From positions 1 to 64,000 of the forward strand of contig CAYJFJ010000001.1 of NCBI GenBank assembly GCA_964369845.1: a DNA stretch of 64,000 nt. The letters are read 5' to 3'. The stretch comes from CAKOSP01 sp964369845 (GTDB lineage Bacteria > Bacillota_I > Bacilli_A > RF39 > UBA660). Of this stretch, positions 15,388 to 23,132 are shown one piece after another (the first letter of the stretch is position 1; every line of letters starts with the position of its first letter). A model generated the notes under the pieces. The model was not told the DNA's origin, searched no databases, and saw nothing but the letters and a program-made list of their open reading frames with translations. The position numbers and the translations under genes were made by a program.

Positions 15388-15642
15388 ATGGAAATTAATT
15401 GGATAGCAAGAATAAAAAACAAAACTTTTTGGTTAACTATAACTCCAGCAATTTTATTGTTGGTTCAAGCAGTATTAAAAGTATTTAATATAGAGTTTAG
15501 TTTTGAAGTATTAGAAATAAATTTAATGGAAATAATAAATGCAGTATTTTTAGTTTTATCAATTTTAGGTATAGTAGTAGACCCTACAACAATTGGTATA
15601 AATGATAGTCAAAGAGCAATGACTTATGATGAGCCAAATTAG
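15388..15642 (+). CDS. Phage holin, phiLC3 family
   Basis: 84 aa from ATG 15388. Matches phiLC3-type holins: INWIARIKNKTFWLTITPAI at the N-terminus, a second helix IINAVFLVLSILGIVVDPT, and the diagnostic end TTIGINDSQRAMTYDEP. Such holins form membrane lesions that release endolysin. A GTG at 15376 in the same frame overlaps the previous stop by four bases (GTGA) and is an alternative start, but the family begins with I/K-N-W. No lysin follows; the next gene is unrelated, so this is a domesticated or relic phage lysis unit. Confidence 0.85.
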   Translation: MEINWIARIKNKTFWLTITPAILLLVQAVLKVFNIEFSFEVLEINLMEIINAVFLVLSILGIVVDPTTIGINDSQRAMTYDEPN

Positions 15643-15664
15643 ATAACTAAGTTATCTTTTTTTA
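15642..15664 (+). terminator. Intrinsic terminator after holin
   Basis: GATAACTAAGTTATC hairpin overlapping the stop codon, followed by a T-run. Confidence 0.75.
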
Positions 15665-15690
15665 TGATATAATAGTTTTAGGAGACTTAA

Positions 15691-16227
15691 ATGAGAAAAG
15701 TAAAGTTATATATTGCAATGAGTTTAGATGGTTTTATTGCAAATGATAAAGGAAGTGTAGATTTTATAGAAGGAGATGGAAGTGACGAGAATAACTTTGG
15801 AACTTACAATGAATTTTATGAATCAATAGATACAGTAATAATAGGAAAAAACACTTATGATCAAATAGTAAATGAACTTTCACCAGATGAATGGCCATAT
15901 GAGGGCAAAATGAGTTATATAATTACCAGTGGAGAAATAAAAGAAAGTGAAAATATTAAAAAAAGTTCGAATTTAATTGAATGTATTAACACTTTGAAAA
16001 AAAGTAGTGGTAAAGACATATGGATATGTGGAGGAGCTTCTATAGTAAATCAGTTAATAAATGAAAACTTAATAGATGAATATAGAGTAACAATTATTCC
16101 AACTATTTTGTCTAAAGGTACAAAATTATTTGATATAAAAGAACAACTTAAATTAAAATTAATTAGTTATACATCATACAATGGTTTTGTAGAAGTAAAA
16201 TATGAAAAAAGAGGTATAAATGAATAA
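15691..16227 (+). CDS. Dihydrofolate-reductase-like (RibD C-terminal domain) protein
   Basis: 178 aa. N-terminal KLYIAMSLDGFIANDKGSV and the central VIIGKNTYDQI (GRxTY-like), then DIWICGGASIVNQLINENLIDEYRVTIIP, are the hallmarks of the RibD_C/YyaP-YwjB group of NADPH-binding reductases. These are related to DHFR and to the riboflavin reductase RibD, but the physiological substrate of the stand-alone proteins is unknown. Extended -10 promoter TGA-TATAAT at 15665-15673, RBS TAGGAGAC. Overlaps the next gene by 8 bases, hence an operon. Confidence 0.85.
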   Translation: MRKVKLYIAMSLDGFIANDKGSVDFIEGDGSDENNFGTYNEFYESIDTVIIGKNTYDQIVNELSPDEWPYEGKMSYIITSGEIKESENIKKSSNLIECINTLKKSSGKDIWICGGASIVNQLINENLIDEYRVTIIPTILSKGTKLFDIKEQLKLKLISYTSYNGFVEVKYEKRGINE

Positions 16228-16651
16228 TATATTAAACATAGTATTAGCAATATTTATAGTTTTAGAATTATCAAATATTATAATACTTTATTTTAAACCT
16301 GATTTTAAACATGGAAACAGTATGAATATATTTAAAGTCTGGAATAAAGAAGATAAAGAAGATGAGAAGCTCTTTAAAAAATACATGGCTAACTGGGTAG
16401 CAGGAACTAAACTAATATTTATAATGTTACTAATTGTAATTTTAGTATTAGGAACAAATGAAATAAAGTTATGGTCGCTTATTGTTGTTATTCCTTCAAT
16501 AGCAACGTATTATTTTAAATTATATCCACTTATGAAAAAAATGGATGATAAAGATTATTTAACTCAAAAAGGATATTCAAAAACATTAACAGCAATGATT
16601 ACATCATTTATAGTAATGTTTATTATAGCAATTATAATTTATATTATTTAA
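16220..16651 (+). CDS. Small integral membrane protein, unknown
   Basis: 143 aa with four hydrophobic helices (about residues 5-24, 66-83, 88-104 and 122-142) and a charged cytoplasmic loop (VWNKEDKEDEKLFKKYMANW). No family that I can name. Starts inside the end of the RibD_C-type gene and stops at a bidirectional terminator, so it is the last gene of that short operon. Confidence 0.75.
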   Translation: MNNILNIVLAIFIVLELSNIIILYFKPDFKHGNSMNIFKVWNKEDKEDEKLFKKYMANWVAGTKLIFIMLLIVILVLGTNEIKLWSLIVVIPSIATYYFKLYPLMKKMDDKDYLTQKGYSKTLTAMITSFIVMFIIAIIIYII

Positions 16652-16652
16652 C

Positions 16653-16688
16653 AAAAAAACATTGAAAAATTAATTCAATGTTTTTTTT
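16653..16688. terminator. Bidirectional terminator
   Basis: A7 plus ACATTGAA pairs with TTCAATGT plus T8, between convergent genes. Confidence 0.8.
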
Positions 16689-17680
16689 CTTACTCTAGGA
16701 TCAGGATCAAAATTTAGAAAAGTTCTAATAAGAGAGTCAATGCATCCCTTAAGCTCTTGTAAATAATTTTCAGTTATGTAAACTTTAGCAAGGTTAACAC
16801 TTCTAGGAAAACCTACAGTTTCAACATATAAATTATTAGATAAACCTAAGACTCTAATAGCTTCAAGTTGTTGGTAGTAATTATTCATAAGTGAAGTTAC
16901 AATAAGTATTTTAGATTTGTATTCTGGATTAAATGTTTTTACAAAATATTCATATGTATCAGCAGTATTTGCTCTTTTAATATTTGGATAACTAGAATTT
17001 GAAGAAAGAGCAGCTATATTAAATTGATTTTGAGAACTAAATTTAGAAAAAGAGTGAGAGTTATTCATATTTTCAAAATCTAAATAAGAAGTTTCACTAC
17101 TTTTTTGTGCGTTAAAAATTCGTTTTAAAGATTCACATATAACTTCATATTCGTAAGTAGCGTTTGAAGCATAAGATTCAACTTTTTCTTTTTCTTTATC
17201 AAGTAAAGGTCTAAATGTAGATAAAGCAACTAAATTAGAAGTAGTAATGTCATTATTATAAAGTAAAGAGCCAGCATAATTACATCTGTCATAATTAGCA
17301 CTGTTAGCTCCACCAACTGGAATAACGTAATCATAAGAATCTAAAAGTGGTTTTTTAATATTGTCAAAGTTTAAATTTCGAATTAAGTCATAAGTACAGT
17401 TTTTTTGTTCATCGGTTAAATTAGTAGAATGAACTAAATTTCTTTGTGAATCGTGAGTTTTTTTATCAAAAGTATTTTGTTTAGCTCTATAATCCCAAAC
17501 AGTGATAAATTCATCAAGCCAAGTTAGTAACTTAACTATATCATTTGTTTGTGGAATAGCTTCTCCAAAAGACGCTACTAGTTTTTGAAACTCATCACAT
17601 TTTAAATAACTTAAACTATCACAAGCAAACTTATCTAAAGAGTAAACTTCTCCAGGGTTACAAAAGTGCCTTTTTTCCAT
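16670..17680 (-). CDS. DUF218/YdcF-like protein (tentative)
   Basis: 336 aa, cytoplasmic, no signal peptide. Two segments resemble the DUF218 (SanA/ElyC/YdcF) fold. One is DSYDYVIPVGGANSANYDRC (the family's v-v-l-G-G, then R and A). The other is RANTADTYEYF followed by SKILIVTSLMNNYYQQLEAI, like the family's S-x-N-T-x-E-N and l-v-T-s-x-x-h-x-x-R. DUF218 proteins are of unclear biochemical role, some linked to envelope stress. A Ser/Asn-rich insertion lies between them. RBS GGAGATATGT. An ITPase-like gene is just upstream on the same strand, so they may be cotranscribed. Confidence 0.5.
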   Translation of the reverse strand: MEKRHFCNPGEVYSLDKFACDSLSYLKCDEFQKLVASFGEAIPQTNDIVKLLTWLDEFITVWDYRAKQNTFDKKTHDSQRNLVHSTNLTDEQKNCTYDLIRNLNFDNIKKPLLDSYDYVIPVGGANSANYDRCNYAGSLLYNNDITTSNLVALSTFRPLLDKEKEKVESYASNATYEYEVICESLKRIFNAQKSSETSYLDFENMNNSHSFSKFSSQNQFNIAALSSNSSYPNIKRANTADTYEYFVKTFNPEYKSKILIVTSLMNNYYQQLEAIRVLGLSNNLYVETVGFPRSVNLAKVYITENYLQELKGCIDSLIRTFLNFDPDPRVRKKTLN

Positions 17681-17709
17681 ACATATCTCCTTTGTTTATA
17701 TATTATAAA

Positions 17710-18288
17710 CTAAATTTCAAAATATTCAAGAACTTTATTAAGCTCAGGTAATGAATACTTAACGTGATATGCATCAGATACTTCCTTACTAATTTCAATA
17801 AGAGGATTATCACAGTTAATTGGACATAAAACATTATTAAGTGGAAAAGAGTTTTCTTCAACTTTAAATTCAACTTTTAACGGTTTATATTTAAAAGGTA
17901 TTTTAGTAATGGTATTTATATGCTTACCAGCTTTAGAAATAAAAGTATAAGCTCTAGTAATGTAAACAACATCATCTTCTTTTAATACTTCATCATTTAA
18001 AATTCCTTTAATTAAGAGTTTAACATTTTCATCAATAACACCATTAATTTCAATTCCATCATCAACACCTATTATTAAGTCAAAATAATTATTTTTTAAG
18101 TTTTCATATACATTATAAGCTTTATCATAAGCTCTAGTAGTAATATCACCAACTTCAGTTTTATCGATTATTTCTTCATCTATATCACTAAGTGAGTAAA
18201 ATTCATCATTTTTAAAGATTGAAATAGTTAGAAAACTAGTTAGTAGTTTAAATTTATCTTTATTTCTTGTGGCAATTAATATTTTCAT
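17710..18288 (-). CDS. HAM1/RdgB-like inosine-triphosphatase-fold protein
   Basis: 192 aa from ATG 18288 with RBS GGAGAGAAT (the frame opens further upstream but without a ribosome site). N-terminal MKILIATRNKDKFKLL is the nucleotide-binding SxNxxK-type motif with N-K-D-K-F-K. AYDKAYNVYENL and LIIGVDDGIEINGVI match the E/D-rich active region (family A-D-D-S-G-L, here VDDGIEI). Canonical enzymes hydrolyse ITP, XTP and dITP to monophosphates. The active-site sequences differ from RdgB, so the substrate may differ. Confidence 0.75.
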   Translation of the reverse strand: MKILIATRNKDKFKLLTSFLTISIFKNDEFYSLSDIDEEIIDKTEVGDITTRAYDKAYNVYENLKNNYFDLIIGVDDGIEINGVIDENVKLLIKGILNDEVLKEDDVVYITRAYTFISKAGKHINTITKIPFKYKPLKVEFKVEENSFPLNNVLCPINCDNPLIEISKEVSDAYHVKYSLPELNKVLEYFEI

Positions 18289-18341
18289 ATTCTCTCCTTT
18301 ACATAAATTATACCAAAACAATTAAAAATGTAAAGAATATA

Positions 18342-18350
18342 TGTTATAAT
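18342..18350 (+). promoter_or_regulatory. Extended -10 promoter
   Basis: TGT-TATAAT 17 bases before ATG 18367; the leader holds AAGAGGT. Confidence 0.6.
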
Positions 18351-18366
18351 TTGTAAGAGGTAAAAT

Positions 18367-18747
18367 ATGAAAGTAGTAGTTTGCGTTGATGATAACTATG
18401 GAATACTTTTCAATAAAAGAAGAGTAAGTAAAGATAGTGAAATAATAAAAGATATAAATGAAAATATAAGCAATATAAATATCAAATGTTTTTCGGAAAA
18501 ATTATTTGATAAAAATTATACTATAGTAGAAAAATATACAAGTGATTATAACTTTATAGAAGAAGATAGTTTAGAAAAAATGGAGGATATTGTTACTGAA
18601 GTAATAATTTATTACTTCAACAGAAGATATCCCTCAGATTTAAAATTAAAATTAAATTTAGAAAAATACACTTTAATAAATGAATATGATTTTATAGGAT
18701 CATCACATGAAAAAATAACAAAAAAAATATATAGGAGCAGTAAATGA
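18367..18747 (+). CDS. Conserved hypothetical, partner of secreted nuclease
   Basis: 126 aa, cytoplasmic. The opening MKVVVCVDDNYGILFNKRR and the closing EYDFIGSSHEKITKKIYRSS match a conserved hypothetical protein I recall from Firmicutes gut genomes with the pattern VCxDDxxGMLFNxRRxSxD and FxGSSHEKIT. No activity is assigned to it. Its TGA stop overlaps the start of the secreted nuclease by four bases (ATGA), so the two are coupled. Confidence 0.7.
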   Translation: MKVVVCVDDNYGILFNKRRVSKDSEIIKDINENISNINIKCFSEKLFDKNYTIVEKYTSDYNFIEEDSLEKMEDIVTEVIIYYFNRRYPSDLKLKLNLEKYTLINEYDFIGSSHEKITKKIYRSSK

Positions 18748-19433
18748 AAAAATTAATGGGAGTAGTATTAGTAATAGCGGGTATATGTTTTACATATTAT
18801 ACTGATTATTCAAACAGTTTAGAAATACAGGAAAAAGAAAGTGAAATTTCACAAACAGTTATAAGTAGTGAAGAGTATACAGGGGACATATTTACAGTTG
18901 TAAATGACAACATTCCTTATTTTACAGAAGAAGATTTAGCATCAGAACCATTTGAATTTTATAATGAACTAGATGAACTTGGTAGAGCACAAAGTGCAGT
19001 AGCAATGATAGATAAATCACTGATGCCAACTGAAGAGCGTGGTAGTATAGGAAGTGTAAAACCAACAGGTTGGCATACAATTAAGTATGACATAGTATCA
19101 GGTGGATATTTATATAATAGATCACATTTAATAGGTCATCAGTTAACTGGAGAAGATGCAAATAAAGAAAATTTAATAACAGGAACTAGATATTTTAATG
19201 TAGAGGGAATGCTCCCGTTTGAAAATATGGTAGCAGATTATATTACTGAAACTGGTAACAAAGTATTATACAGAGTAACTCCAGTTTATGAAGAAGAAAA
19301 TTTACTAGCTAGTGGAGTAATTATAGAAGCTAAATCTGTTGAAGATGATGATATTATGTTTAATGTTTTCATACATAATATTCAGCCTGGAATAAAAATA
19401 GATTATAAAACAGGAACAAGTGAATTAGAATAA
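18744..19433 (+). CDS. Secreted DNA/RNA non-specific endonuclease
   Basis: 229 aa. N-terminal signal/anchor helix (residues 4-18, LMGVVLVIAGICFTYY), then the EndA/NUC-type beta-beta-alpha-metal nuclease domain. Active-site motif YNRSHLIGHQLTGEDANKEN contains the catalytic His (family D/N-R-G/S-H) and the metal-binding Asn downstream. GWHTIKYD and NLITGTRYFNVEGMLPFENM are further marks. It likely degrades extracellular DNA for nutrient use or competence. Coupled to the upstream gene by ATGA overlap. Confidence 0.88.
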   Translation: MKKLMGVVLVIAGICFTYYTDYSNSLEIQEKESEISQTVISSEEYTGDIFTVVNDNIPYFTEEDLASEPFEFYNELDELGRAQSAVAMIDKSLMPTEERGSIGSVKPTGWHTIKYDIVSGGYLYNRSHLIGHQLTGEDANKENLITGTRYFNVEGMLPFENMVADYITETGNKVLYRVTPVYEEENLLASGVIIEAKSVEDDDIMFNVFIHNIQPGIKIDYKTGTSELE

Positions 19434-19490
19434 AAAGTAGAGTTGTACTAGAAAATATGATAAAATTATAGAGAAAAAAGGAGAGTTAAA

Positions 19491-20324
19491 ATGAATTTTT
19501 GTAGTAATTGTGGTAATAAAATAAGTAGTGGAGAAAAGTTTTGTACAAATTGTGGATTTGATTTAAGTAATGATAAAAAGGAAACAGTAGAACTTAAAAG
19601 AACAAGTACTGCTTTTATAGTTGTATTCATAATAATAGCAGTAGTAGCACTTATTGTAATGCCGCTAGTATTTGGTTTTATTATAGAGTATAATGAGTTA
19701 GAAAGTGGCAAAGTAAATGTAACTATAAATGAAGGTGAAGAAGAGTATAGTAATGAAGAATTTGCTCAAAGATATACTTTAGGATATATTAAAGTAATGT
19801 ATAAAAACGATGGTCAAATTTATAGAGAAGTTACAGGAGCAACAATAGAAGAAACTGAAAGTTATTTTGAAGATAGTGTTGAAATTGAAGTAGATTACTT
19901 TATAGATTACTATGAACTATATGATGTAACAAGTGATCAAAGAATACTTTTGGCTAATTACGTAAAACAGTTATTTGAATTATCAAAATTTGAAGTAAAC
20001 CTTGCACAAAAAATAAGTACTAATACATATGAAGTTGATGTAATAATTTCGCCTTTAAATATTATAAAACTAGTAGATGAAAAAATAATTGAGTCATCTA
20101 GTATATATGGATCAGAAGAATATAATAATTTAGTAACTAATTGGAATGAAGAAATTATAAAAATGATTTCAACTGAAGTAGGAAACGTAGGATATTTAAC
20201 TGATAAAACAGTAACAATTGAAATACATGTAGAAGATGATTATTTTATATTTAATGAAGATACAATTTATTTATTAGATGATGAAGTAATAAAATATAAT
20301 TACGAAGAAAGCAACGAGTTATAA
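19491..20324 (+). CDS. Zinc-ribbon membrane protein with extracytoplasmic domain
   Basis: 277 aa. N-terminal zinc ribbon (MNFCSNCGNKI, then EKFCTNCGFDL, two CxxC), a cytoplasmic linker, one membrane helix (residues 41-62) and a ~210-residue acidic extracytoplasmic domain of helices and strands with no motif I know. This plan recurs in two genes at 53-55 kb, so the organism uses it as a family. Function unknown. RBS AAAAGGAGAG. Terminator follows. Confidence 0.75.
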   Translation: MNFCSNCGNKISSGEKFCTNCGFDLSNDKKETVELKRTSTAFIVVFIIIAVVALIVMPLVFGFIIEYNELESGKVNVTINEGEEEYSNEEFAQRYTLGYIKVMYKNDGQIYREVTGATIEETESYFEDSVEIEVDYFIDYYELYDVTSDQRILLANYVKQLFELSKFEVNLAQKISTNTYEVDVIISPLNIIKLVDEKIIESSSIYGSEEYNNLVTNWNEEIIKMISTEVGNVGYLTDKTVTIEIHVEDDYFIFNEDTIYLLDDEVIKYNYEESNEL

Positions 20325-20341
20325 AATTTGTTGTTTTTTTT
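20312..20341 (+). terminator. Intrinsic terminator
   Basis: CAACGA pairs (one wobble) with TTGTTG, then T9. Confidence 0.55.
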
Positions 20342-20395
20342 TAGAAAAAATTAATAATATCTTAAGAAATTATTCGATATTTATTAATATTTATT

Positions 20396-20404
20396 TGTTA
20401 TAAT
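20396..20404 (+). promoter_or_regulatory. Extended -10 promoter of the two-component system
   Basis: TGT-TATAAT, 21 bases before ATG 20426; ACAAGGAGAAA is the RBS. Confidence 0.6.
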
Positions 20405-20425
20405 GTATTTACAAGGAGAAATCTT

Positions 20426-21136
20426 ATGAGTAAAATATTAATTGTAGATGATGACAAAGAAATAGTAAAAGCTATAGATATTTATTTAACAAAAGAAAAT
20501 TATGAAATAGTTTCATCTTATGATGGACTAGAAGCATTAGAAAAATTAGCTCAAAGTAACGTTGATTTAGTTATTTTAGATATAATGATGCCAAAGTTAG
20601 ATGGTATAAAAACTCTAAATCAAATTAGAAAAAAGTATAATATACCAGTAATATTACTATCTGCTAAAAGTGAAGACTATGATAAAATTGAAGGATTAAA
20701 TACTGGAGCAGATGATTATATTACAAAACCTTTTAATCCGATGGAATTAGTAGCAAGAGTAAACTCTCAGCTAAGAAGATACAATAATTTTTATGAAAAG
20801 TTAAACACTGAATTTATCTTTAGAACCGGAGATTTAGTAATAGATGATTCTAAGAAAGAAGTATTTGTATTAGATAAAGAAGTTAAATTAACACCAACAG
20901 AATATAACATATTATTATTTTTAATAAAAAATAAAGGAAAAGTTTACTCAATGGAGCAAATATATAATGAAGTATCAAAAAGTGAAAGTTATGAAATATC
21001 AAATATAATGGCAGTTCATATAAGACATATAAGAGAAAAAATAGAAATAAATCCTAAAAATCCAATATACTTGAAAATAATTTGGGGTATAGGATATAAA
21101 ATAGAAGATATTAAGGAGAGTTTGTATGAAAATTAA
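20426..21136 (+). CDS. OmpR/PhoB-family response regulator
   Basis: 236 aa. Receiver domain with acidic pocket DDD (8-10), phosphoacceptor D52 in VILDIMMPKLDG, the conserved switch Ser in ILLSAKSEDYD and Lys in DDYITKPFNP. C-terminal winged-helix domain ends with the HIRHIREKIEINPKNPIYLK and IIWGIGYKI signature. Overlaps the sensor kinase gene by 11 bases. Nothing next to it clearly shows the regulon; a YfhO-type envelope gene follows the kinase. Confidence 0.93.
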   Translation: MSKILIVDDDKEIVKAIDIYLTKENYEIVSSYDGLEALEKLAQSNVDLVILDIMMPKLDGIKTLNQIRKKYNIPVILLSAKSEDYDKIEGLNTGADDYITKPFNPMELVARVNSQLRRYNNFYEKLNTEFIFRTGDLVIDDSKKEVFVLDKEVKLTPTEYNILLFLIKNKGKVYSMEQIYNEVSKSESYEISNIMAVHIRHIREKIEINPKNPIYLKIIWGIGYKIEDIKESLYEN

Positions 21137-22991
21137 AAATGGAAAGTGGATAACTTTAAAATGGGTAGGCTACATAATGTTACCGTTATTATCAATGTTT
21201 ATTTTTCTAAATATGTATATAATAATGTTTGTTTATAATAATGGTTTAGAAGATTATAGTGGAGAAAATTATTATGATTCAAATTATTTTAAAGAAGAAG
21301 TAGAATATGAAATAAATGATGCAATAAGTTATATGAATTATTTGAAAGATACAAATATAATAAAATCAGAATATATAGATTATAATAACGAAACATACAA
21401 ATTAATAAAAAGTGATGAAGTAATGCAGAAAGATTATAAATTTATTTACATAGATAATGAAAGTAAATTTATATTTAAAAATCAAGAAAATATAAAAATA
21501 GAAAATTTAAATAATGATAATTTTCTTGGTGGATACTACTATAAAAATGTTAATAATGAAGTATCATCAAATATAGGAAATGAAACTTATATAAAGTTAA
21601 CAGTAACAAATAATACAGAAATATATTATTCTTTAGATAATGTAAATTATACGTCAAACCATTATTGCAATAGAATATGGTTTAATCTAATAAATCTATT
21701 TATTGAAACTGCAATACTAAATATTGTAATTACATTTATAGTAATAATTTTATTAACAATCTTTATGTCAATAGGAATTGGAAGACAAAAAAATAGTAAT
21801 GAAATTAAAACTAATTTAATAGACAAAATTCCTCTAGAATTAATTGGCTTTGCTATATTATTAGGTATGTATTTTACATCTAATATATTTTACCAAGAAT
21901 ATGTATTTACAAATTTAGTTACAATGGGATTACTTTACATATTTGTAATATTAATAATATCTACAATAATAAGAAGAATAAAGTTGGGTAATTTATTTAC
22001 AAATACACTATTATATAAAACATATAAATTCCTTGTGAAAATACAAATGGAATTATCAGACAGTTTATACTTAGTAATTATACTTTTAAGTTTAGTATTT
22101 ATAAATTTTATCATATTAGTAACAAGTTTTAATTTGATATTAATATTAATATATATAGGTATATGGATAGTAATAATAAAATTTACTAATGAAAGATACA
22201 AAATGTTTAAAGATATTAAAAAGTTAATATTGAATATATATGAAAAAGAATCTTATGAAATAAAAAAAGAAAATTGTTTAGAAGAGTATTATGAAATAGC
22301 TTTAAAACTTGATAGTATTTCTAAAGGTTATAATGAAGCATTAGAATCTAAATTAATAAGTGAAAGAATGAAAAGTGAGTTAATAACTAACGTATCACAT
22401 GATATAAAAACTCCATTAACTTCTATTATAAATTATGTAGACTTACTAAAAAAAGAAGATACAAAAGATAAAAAAATCAAAGAATATATAGAAATATTAA
22501 GTAAAAAATCAGATAGATTAAAACAGCTAACTGAAGATTTGATAGAGTTATCGAAAGCTAGTTCTGGAAATATTAAAATAGAGTATAGCAAAATTAATAT
22601 TAGTGAATTAATAAATCAATTAAACGGGGAATATAGTGAAAAACTAAAAGAAGCAAAATTAACTTTGGATGTAAATATAAAAAATGAAAATTCATTCATA
22701 AAAGCTGATAGTAAATATATTTATAGAATTTTTGATAATATTTTTAGTAACATAGTAAAGTACTCAATGAAAAATACAAGAGTATATATAACAGCAGTTG
22801 ATGAAGAAAATCAAATAACATTAGAAGTCAAAAATATATCAAAAGAAAAACTAAATATAAGTAAAGAAGAACTAAAGCAAAGGTTTGTTNNNNNNNNNNT
22901 TGAAAATCTTGTAACACTCCAAGACGGAAAGTTTGATATAATAATTGATGGAGATTTATTTAAAGTAATATTAATTTTAAATAAATGTTAA
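21126..22991 (+). CDS. Multi-pass sensor histidine kinase, interrupted by assembly gap
   Basis: About 620 codons as assembled. One N-terminal helix, an extracytoplasmic loop of about 150 residues, then a block of five helices (about 195-350), a coiled coil and the kinase core. H-box ELITNVSHDIKTPLTS with the phosphoacceptor His about 425. N-box-like FDNIFSNIVKYSM. Ten N's (22890-22899) replace the region that should encode the G-box (G-S-G-L-G-L). About 20 residues are missing relative to the family, so the N-run is a placeholder and not a real length. The C-terminus ENLVTLQDGKFDIIIDGDLF is normal, so the gene is probably intact. Confidence 0.88.
   Translation: MKIKNGKWITLKWVGYIMLPLLSMFIFLNMYIIMFVYNNGLEDYSGENYYDSNYFKEEVEYEINDAISYMNYLKDTNIIKSEYIDYNNETYKLIKSDEVMQKDYKFIYIDNESKFIFKNQENIKIENLNNDNFLGGYYYKNVNNEVSSNIGNETYIKLTVTNNTEIYYSLDNVNYTSNHYCNRIWFNLINLFIETAILNIVITFIVIILLTIFMSIGIGRQKNSNEIKTNLIDKIPLELIGFAILLGMYFTSNIFYQEYVFTNLVTMGLLYIFVILIISTIIRRIKLGNLFTNTLLYKTYKFLVKIQMELSDSLYLVIILLSLVFINFIILVTSFNLILILIYIGIWIVIIKFTNERYKMFKDIKKLILNIYEKESYEIKKENCLEEYYEIALKLDSISKGYNEALESKLISERMKSELITNVSHDIKTPLTSIINYVDLLKKEDTKDKKIKEYIEILSKKSDRLKQLTEDLIELSKASSGNIKIEYSKINISELINQLNGEYSEKLKEAKLTLDVNIKNENSFIKADSKYIYRIFDNIFSNIVKYSMKNTRVYITAVDEENQITLEVKNISKEKLNISKEELKQRFVXXXXENLVTLQDGKFDIIIDGDLFKVILILNKC
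22890..22899. other. Assembly gap (10 N)
   Basis: Run of N inside the kinase ATPase domain. True gap size unknown; homology suggests about 60 bases. Confidence 0.95.
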
Positions 22992-23009
22992 AAATAATTT
23001 TTCAAGTAT

Positions 23010-23046
23010 AAACAAATAGATAAATTAAAAATCTATTTGTTTTTTT
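23010..23046 (+). terminator. Terminator after the sensor kinase
   Basis: AACAAATAGAT (23011-23021) pairs with ATCTATTTGTT (23031-23041), then T's. Confidence 0.8.
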
Positions 23047-23132
23047 AAAAAAATTTTGTAAACTCAAAGAAAATTATTGAATAAGACTTTATTAGTGGTA
23101 TACTTATAATAGAATTAAAAAAAGGAAAGAAA

